Assembly: GCA_942159475.1 (NCBI GenBank)
Contig: OW804094.1
Span: 128,946,755 to 129,010,754 of the forward strand
Length of the DNA stretch: 64,000 nt
Reading direction: 5' to 3'
Origin: Sthenelais limicola
Taxonomy: Eukaryota; Annelida; Polychaeta; Phyllodocida; Sigalionidae
Both the position numbers and the translations under genes were made by a program. Under the pieces are notes generated by a model, which saw only the letters and a list, made by a program, of their open reading frames with translations, was not told the origin of the DNA and did not search any database. The stretch's first letter is position 1. Each line of letters begins with the position of its first letter. This document shows, piece after piece, positions 59,601-64,000 of the stretch.

Positions 59601-59627
59601 GTCCTCGAGGGAAGATGGGGAGGCCAT
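48106..59627 (-). CDS. MAP3K1: MAP3K1 (MEKK1), complete, 20 coding exons
   Basis: MAP kinase kinase kinase and E3 ligase acting upstream of JNK/ERK/p38 signalling. Exons, 5' to 3': 59627-59386, 58421-58298, 57939-57895, 57169-56996, 56052-55726, 55362-55217, 55089-54953, 54761-54683, 54337-54175, 53790-53548, 53228-53107, 52985-52894, 52741-51401, 51204-51011, 50654-50451, 50155-49993, 49810-49679, 49459-49317, 48692-48561, 48261-48106. All have GT/AG borders and all phases agree. The sum is 4359 nt: 1452 residues, against 1512 in human. Start ATG 59627 has A at -3 and G at +4. The domain order SWIM, RING-like, helical region, Ser-rich linker, kinase identifies MAP3K1 uniquely. Exons 3 and 4 are the least certain. 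Confidence 0.95.
50760..50940 (-). mobile_element. Possible tRNA-derived SINE remnant in MAP3K1 intron
   Basis: On the minus strand a B-box-perfect GGGTTCGAACC occurs at about 50873-50883 in the intron between exons 14 and 15, followed by a TTGGCTGG-like stretch comparable to the 24750 SINE. The A box is not clear. Confidence 0.35.
51401..52741 (-). CDS. MAP3K1: MAP3K1 exon 13: helical end plus Ser-rich linker
   Basis: A 1341-nt exon, the largest of the gene. The first third continues the helical-repeat region of exons 10-12 ([40 protein letters not shown]). The rest is a long disordered Ser/Thr/Glu-rich linker with several SP and TP sites ([18 protein letters not shown]) suited to phosphorylation. 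The frame runs on into the upstream intron by chance; the acceptor at 52742-52743 sets the exon start in phase. Confidence 0.92.
54683..55089 (-). CDS. MAP3K1: MAP3K1 exons 7-8: RING-like E3 finger
   Basis: Residues 353-425. [25 protein letters not shown] and, across the intron, [10 protein letters not shown] give the eight metal ligands of the RING/PHD-like finger that confers ubiquitin-ligase activity. The intron splits the Trp codon of IAVWFEECRR (phase 1), and the two halves rejoin exactly. Confidence 0.92.
55726..56052 (-). CDS. MAP3K1: MAP3K1 exon 5: SWIM zinc finger
   Basis: Residues 196-304. The core reads [18 protein letters not shown] ... [13 protein letters not shown] ... [14 protein letters not shown], with the CxC...CxH spacing of the SWIM domain ([11 protein letters not shown]). 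In MAP3K1 the SWIM domain contributes to substrate recognition. The similarity is strong enough to name the gene from this exon alone. Confidence 0.93.
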
Positions 59628-59990
59628 GATGTTGTCCAATTCCAGACAATGCCACCATCATGTAAGACAAGAATTAACTCACGATGTACACGCCAACACG
59701 GTATATCCAGATGTTTAGTCGCGGTTTTATAAGGCACAAAATCTAGGAGTTCATCTCCAACCAAACCTAATGCCAGAAGTGGCAATCTAACCGTAGACAA
59801 ATAAGATGACTTTGAAGAAGTTTTGAACGGCACCCCTCCACACCGCAGCGCCTCTATGGGTTTCCTGCCTCGTTTTCAGACCAAAACATCGTCATCGTTT
59901 CCAAATATAGACCTCCCGGGATCCCCGCCTGGGTATCACGTTTCGCGCCAAGGCCAGCGTTTGGTGGCAGTTCGCACTTACCCGGGCACC
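59628..59990 (-). promoter_or_regulatory. MAP3K1 5' UTR and promoter region
   Basis: Sequence just upstream of the start ATG. The part 59829-59990 is noticeably richer in GC and CpG than its surroundings, as expected near a housekeeping-type promoter. No TATA box is clear. The ORFs seen here on the plus strand are not supported as genes. Confidence 0.4.
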
Positions 59991-62180
59991 CACCATAGTC
60001 TGACGTCTGTCATTTTCGATTTCCGTGACAATGTACTTCGATTATTTTTTGGAAAATCACATAGAATCTATTATCTCATTCATTTTCTTCCAGAAATTCT
60101 AACATTTTATTTTACAAATTACATGTATCAGAGCGGACCTACATTGTAGGCCTAACATTGTATGCAAGCCTCTGATTTGGGTCTTCTTGAATTATAGGCT
60201 AAGGCAGAGCAGAAACAATTTATTGAAAAACATCAACTATTTAAAGTCTTAATAATTGAAATACGCGAATAAATACTATTAACCAGATAAACTGCAATAT
60301 AGGCCTACTGGAACGATTGGGGTCGGCTAAGAGCTGCTTTACGTTAGGGGCTAACCGGTAGCCTACATATCCTATTAATGCAAATGTTCAAGCACAGGAT
60401 AGGCCTACTCAGCATGCTCTTCGGAGTAAATTAAGTCAATTAATATGTCTCTGATTTTGAAACAAACGAGGTCTATGAAGAATTTGTAAAAAGTATAGGC
60501 CTATTTGGGAATGTACCCTGTTTGCGGAAATTTCGAAGAATCAAGGAGAAAATAGCCCCGGGGAAGAAATTTCAATAGCCTATAGGCCTATAATATGTAC
60601 TAACGAAGTTCGTCCCCAGTCCTACAATACGTAGGCTACAGAATCATTCACATAACCACCTGTTGCAAGGAATATATATCTCCAATTAAAATTAAAAACG
60701 ACAACATTGTTAATAAGCAAAAAGTGTTATTGGGTTACCAAGGAAAGTATGTGGACCCTATAATTTGATAGTTCTTAGTGGCACAGACCTATAAACATCG
60801 CCAGCGCATTTACAACGAAAATGATATCGCTTTCGAAAAAAAAATATAACCAAAGGGTAGAGGTCTATGATTAACGAGTTAGAAGATAGGCTACTTGTAC
60901 TTCATAAGAAACCTACTGTGTTGGCAAAAGGCTGACAAGAGCCTTGGACCGAAATGAAAATACCAAGAACAAATTGCTGCAAATTTGTGGTGAATATTCA
61001 ATGAACAAAGGTCTGTCACACAGTTAATGATAACCAATCCACCAGGCAGAACCAAACTCAAGCCGTTGCTACCTGTTCTCGTTAGGATATTTACTGAATC
61101 AGTCGGGAATTAGGAAATATTAGTTGTTGTTCTTTTAAAAATACGCGATACTCTATATTGAGATGTGAAATAAAATCTATATTAATAATAGCTGGTTTGC
61201 AAGGAGTACAGATGGAAGTAAATGCAATTGGCTATTATTTAAAATAATTATGTTTGTAATTTTAATGATAATGTGACTTCCCTTTTCTTGATATTAATAG
61301 CAATTTATTTGTGCGTAACTTACTAAAGGTACCATAATTGACATTAATTTTCGCGTGGATAACAAACATGTTAAAATCTTGTTTTTTATTATAGTAAGAT
61401 CGCGTACCAGCAACTGAGCTTTCACAGCATTGTTTTGTCCCGCTGAAACTGGGGCTCGTTGGCAACAGTCATCAGGGGTGTTAACGACCATGCACTGCAG
61501 TACCCGGATATTCTGTTGAAGTTAATTGACTTATTGATGTTTGTATTTTATGGAAGCCAGGGCCAGAGACACATGTAGTGAGGTTGGCAAAGGAAAATCC
61601 GAAGTTAGTAAAAGAAGTTATTGATAAACAAGAAATGGTACAAATAGGGCGGAGTTGAGAGTGGTATACAAGGCAGGAGTTTGAGAATCAGAGAGTTATA
61701 GTAGCCGTCAGTGTAACAGAAGCAACACGATCTCTACCACTATCAATTAACGTCGCCAGAAAAGTCCTCATTGCGCCTTATATTAGGATGAGATATGCCT
61801 AATTCTAACAACCGGACTTTGTGAGTACTTATTTTTTTAAAGATTTTGTAAACGATATGGCTCGACATAAGAATAAGTATCGGTACCTGTATTTAACTCC
61901 CACACGAACGTGCTTAACATATAGATTGTATTTCCACAACCGTCGGCCTTTAGCTGTTAATGATCTCGAAGGCTCGGAGATCGATCGAAGTACCTCAATC
62001 TATCTTGCGAAATTATAACAATAAGAATGTTATCAAGAGGAAATTAATGAAACAAATTTGAGACCGGAAAAAGAGTCAATACTATGGTGATAGTAAAGAT
62101 ATGTTACTTTCATAGGAAAATAATTAGCACTTTAGGATCAGCTTTTAATACTCAAGGGATAATTATAAATCCCGGTACGT
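59991..62180. other. Intergenic, no gene seen
   Basis: AT-rich, with many TAGGCCTA-like motifs (60146-60610). No exon recognised. Confidence 0.5.
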
Positions 62181-62184
62181 TTAA

Positions 62185-62648
62185 AGTGACACTTCTCACT
62201 GTTGTTGGCTAGATTATGGAGTAACGGAATTTCTACTTCATTTTCTAGCACATGTGGATATCAAAACTCTAACATTTATATCATATCAGATATTTGGTAA
62301 AATAGTGAGCAAAATCGTTTTTGCACACCAACCCGAAATGTCAAAGTGGCCGTTGGGTTGTCATCTGGAGTTACATAATACCAGGCTTTTGACCAGAGCT
62401 CGTCCATAGACTCCTGGGTTAAAACTAGTTACATCCATGGGCATTAGTGAGTGGGGGCAGCAATTGACGGCTACTATTCTGTGATTTGAAAGCTGGTCTA
62501 TTCATTAAACTTATTTAATGATTATTGAATGAGGAAACAATGTTGGGGCTCTATACTTTAGATATTGTCATACATATCCTATATGGTTACACTGAATAAG
62601 TTTCATGTGATTCTGTGACTACTCGTTTTAACTATCTTAGCCACTGTA
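62185..62648 (+). mobile_element. TTAA-type MITE copy B
   Basis: Aligns with 25915-26402 from AGTGACACTTCTCACTGTTG through to TTTTAACTATCTTAGCCACT. The left TTAA is at 62181-62184; the right one has mutated (GTAG). It has several indels against copy A, so it is an old insertion. Confidence 0.75.
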
Positions 62649-63537
62649 GACGCGTTTAAGCTGAGGTAGGTATATTCTACCTCCCAGTTAAACACTAAAA
62701 TTGTTTTGATATATCGATTTGGCACTGAAAAATATAAATAATATTATGTCTAAATGGAAAACAGGAAAACATTATCTAATTTATAATTGTTTTAAATATG
62801 CGTATATTTATACTGAAACATTTATAGGATTCATATCATTGCATAATAATGATATTGGATGTTTACATATACTTCATGTTTGATGTATTTTAAATGATGT
62901 ACATATCGATACATATATATTCCTCAATGTTTACTGTAATCATTAAAAATCCTAAATGCATGCTACCTCCATCTGAAACATTGCTGGACATGAAAGCGTC
63001 CAATAAAAAAACCAGTTGTAGATAGAAGTAAACATATTTATACAAATTACCCCTTCAACATTATACATCAATCAAATAATGCATCACTCATTTAATCTTT
63101 ATTAAGTTGCATTAAAGAAAAGCTGAAGTGATCATTAACTTAATTATGGGAATAAGAAATGAACCGAATGCAGGACATGTCAGCGCAACATCATCATCAC
63201 TGCTGTATACCACTGGCACCATCTCCACAACTAGCTGCAGCAAGGGTATATCTATAAGAGCCAGACGTGATACTCCGTTCTAGCCAGGTCTGACAGGAGG
63301 CGACACCACATCATCCGTCAAGTTGTCACTACAGACACCCTCCTGCAGTTGGTAGGTGGAGCGTACATTTGCTCTGCAAGGGGATCCGGTCTTTGCTTAA
63401 AACTACGGACTCATGCAGTCCAGTGGACCAAGATAATTCTGTTGTTCAATTTAAGCACTACAAAAATAATAATGAGGATACTAAGATTTCCCGCCGAATT
63501 TGAAGAATACACATCGACACACAAGCAGACACCTATG
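62649..63537. other. Intergenic, no gene seen
   Basis: AT-rich, non-coding. 63068-63105 resembles 63648-63685 (ATAATGCATCACTCATTTAA), part of the local repeat described next. Confidence 0.5.
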
Positions 63538-63770
63538 TTCTTATTATTTGGTCGTGTATTTGAACACATATGTATAGGCCTATCGCAAATCTCTTTCAGG
63601 CTTCCAAACAATATGTAGCATAGTTGGTAATTATCATCCTCTCCATCAATCATATAATGCATCACTCATTTAATCTCTATTCTTATTATTTTGGTCGTGT
63701 ATTTGAACACATGTATATGGCAAATCTCTTTCAGGCTTCCAAACAATATGTAACATAGTTGGTAATAATA
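63538..63770 (+). repeat. Local tandem duplication, about 142-bp period
   Basis: TTATTATTTGGTCGTGTATT...AACATAGTTGGTAAT occurs at 63541 and again from 63683 with small indels, separated by the ATCACTCATTTAATC block also seen at 63080. Confidence 0.75.
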
Positions 63771-64000
63771 TCATCCTCCCAAGGCAGGGCGAGACTCTGC
63801 CCGAGAAGGCGAAAGGAGAGACGGCCTGTTGTATCATAGTAATTATTTGATACGCAATTAACCATCACCGTATCTTACCATCATACTGCCTTATATTGTA
63901 CCACCTGCTATCGGTAATTACTTATCAGTTATGTCACGAGCGATTGCATGACATGTTTGATCTATTCAAGTCACTCTACTTAACGGAGAGTGAGCTCGGA

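Noticed and set aside
59823..60149. 108-codon plus-strand ORF upstream of MAP3K1
   Set aside because: No domain, no splice-bounded structure, and it lies in the probable MAP3K1 promoter.

Overview
This is a metazoan nuclear genome window. It has spliced genes with GT/AG introns, poly(A)-tailed LINEs, MITEs and no bacterial-style operons. A complete MAP3K1 gene, a 2-Cys peroxiredoxin, an envelope-bearing Ty3/Gypsy element and many copies of the octamer TAGGCCTA suggest a marine invertebrate deuterostome, possibly an echinoderm. The species assignment is inference.

Region 1 (1-13.4 kb) is dominated by an apparently intact 11.5-kb Ty3/Gypsy retroelement on the minus strand (771-12261). It has two 829-bp LTRs that I read as identical, a 4-bp target duplication, a primer-binding site and a polypurine tract. 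It carries gag, protease-RT-RNaseH-integrase and a 952-codon envelope-like ORF whose fusion-peptide region resembles the baculovirus F / errantivirus class. Gag and Pol are linked by a textbook -1 frameshift site directly at the gag stop codon. A helically spaced row of CCAAT boxes lies between pol and env. The element sits between foldback elements, and nested MITEs lie beside it.

Region 2 (13.4-31 kb) has no recognised host gene. It holds long purine/pyrimidine tracts, a 5'-truncated LINE with a reverse transcriptase inserted into one of them, an L1/Tx1-like LINE tail with a 15-bp target duplication, a strong hairpin, a decayed gag fragment, a tRNA-derived SINE and a hammerhead-like motif. 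It also holds a Harbinger-type MITE and several TTAA-flanked MITEs, two of which share a single TTAA.

Region 3 (31-44.3 kb, plus strand) has two candidate coding exons of unknown gene(s), each ending at a phase-0 donor, with a piggyBac-like MITE between them. A complete five-exon typical 2-Cys peroxiredoxin follows at 41683-43639.

Region 4 (46.7-60 kb, minus strand) is a complete MAP3K1 (MEKK1) gene. Twenty coding exons can be joined in phase to 1452 codons plus stop: SWIM zinc finger, RING-like finger, helical-repeat region, a Ser-rich linker and a C-terminal kinase with all catalytic motifs. Region 5 (60-64 kb) is intergenic, with a further TTAA MITE copy and a local tandem duplication.
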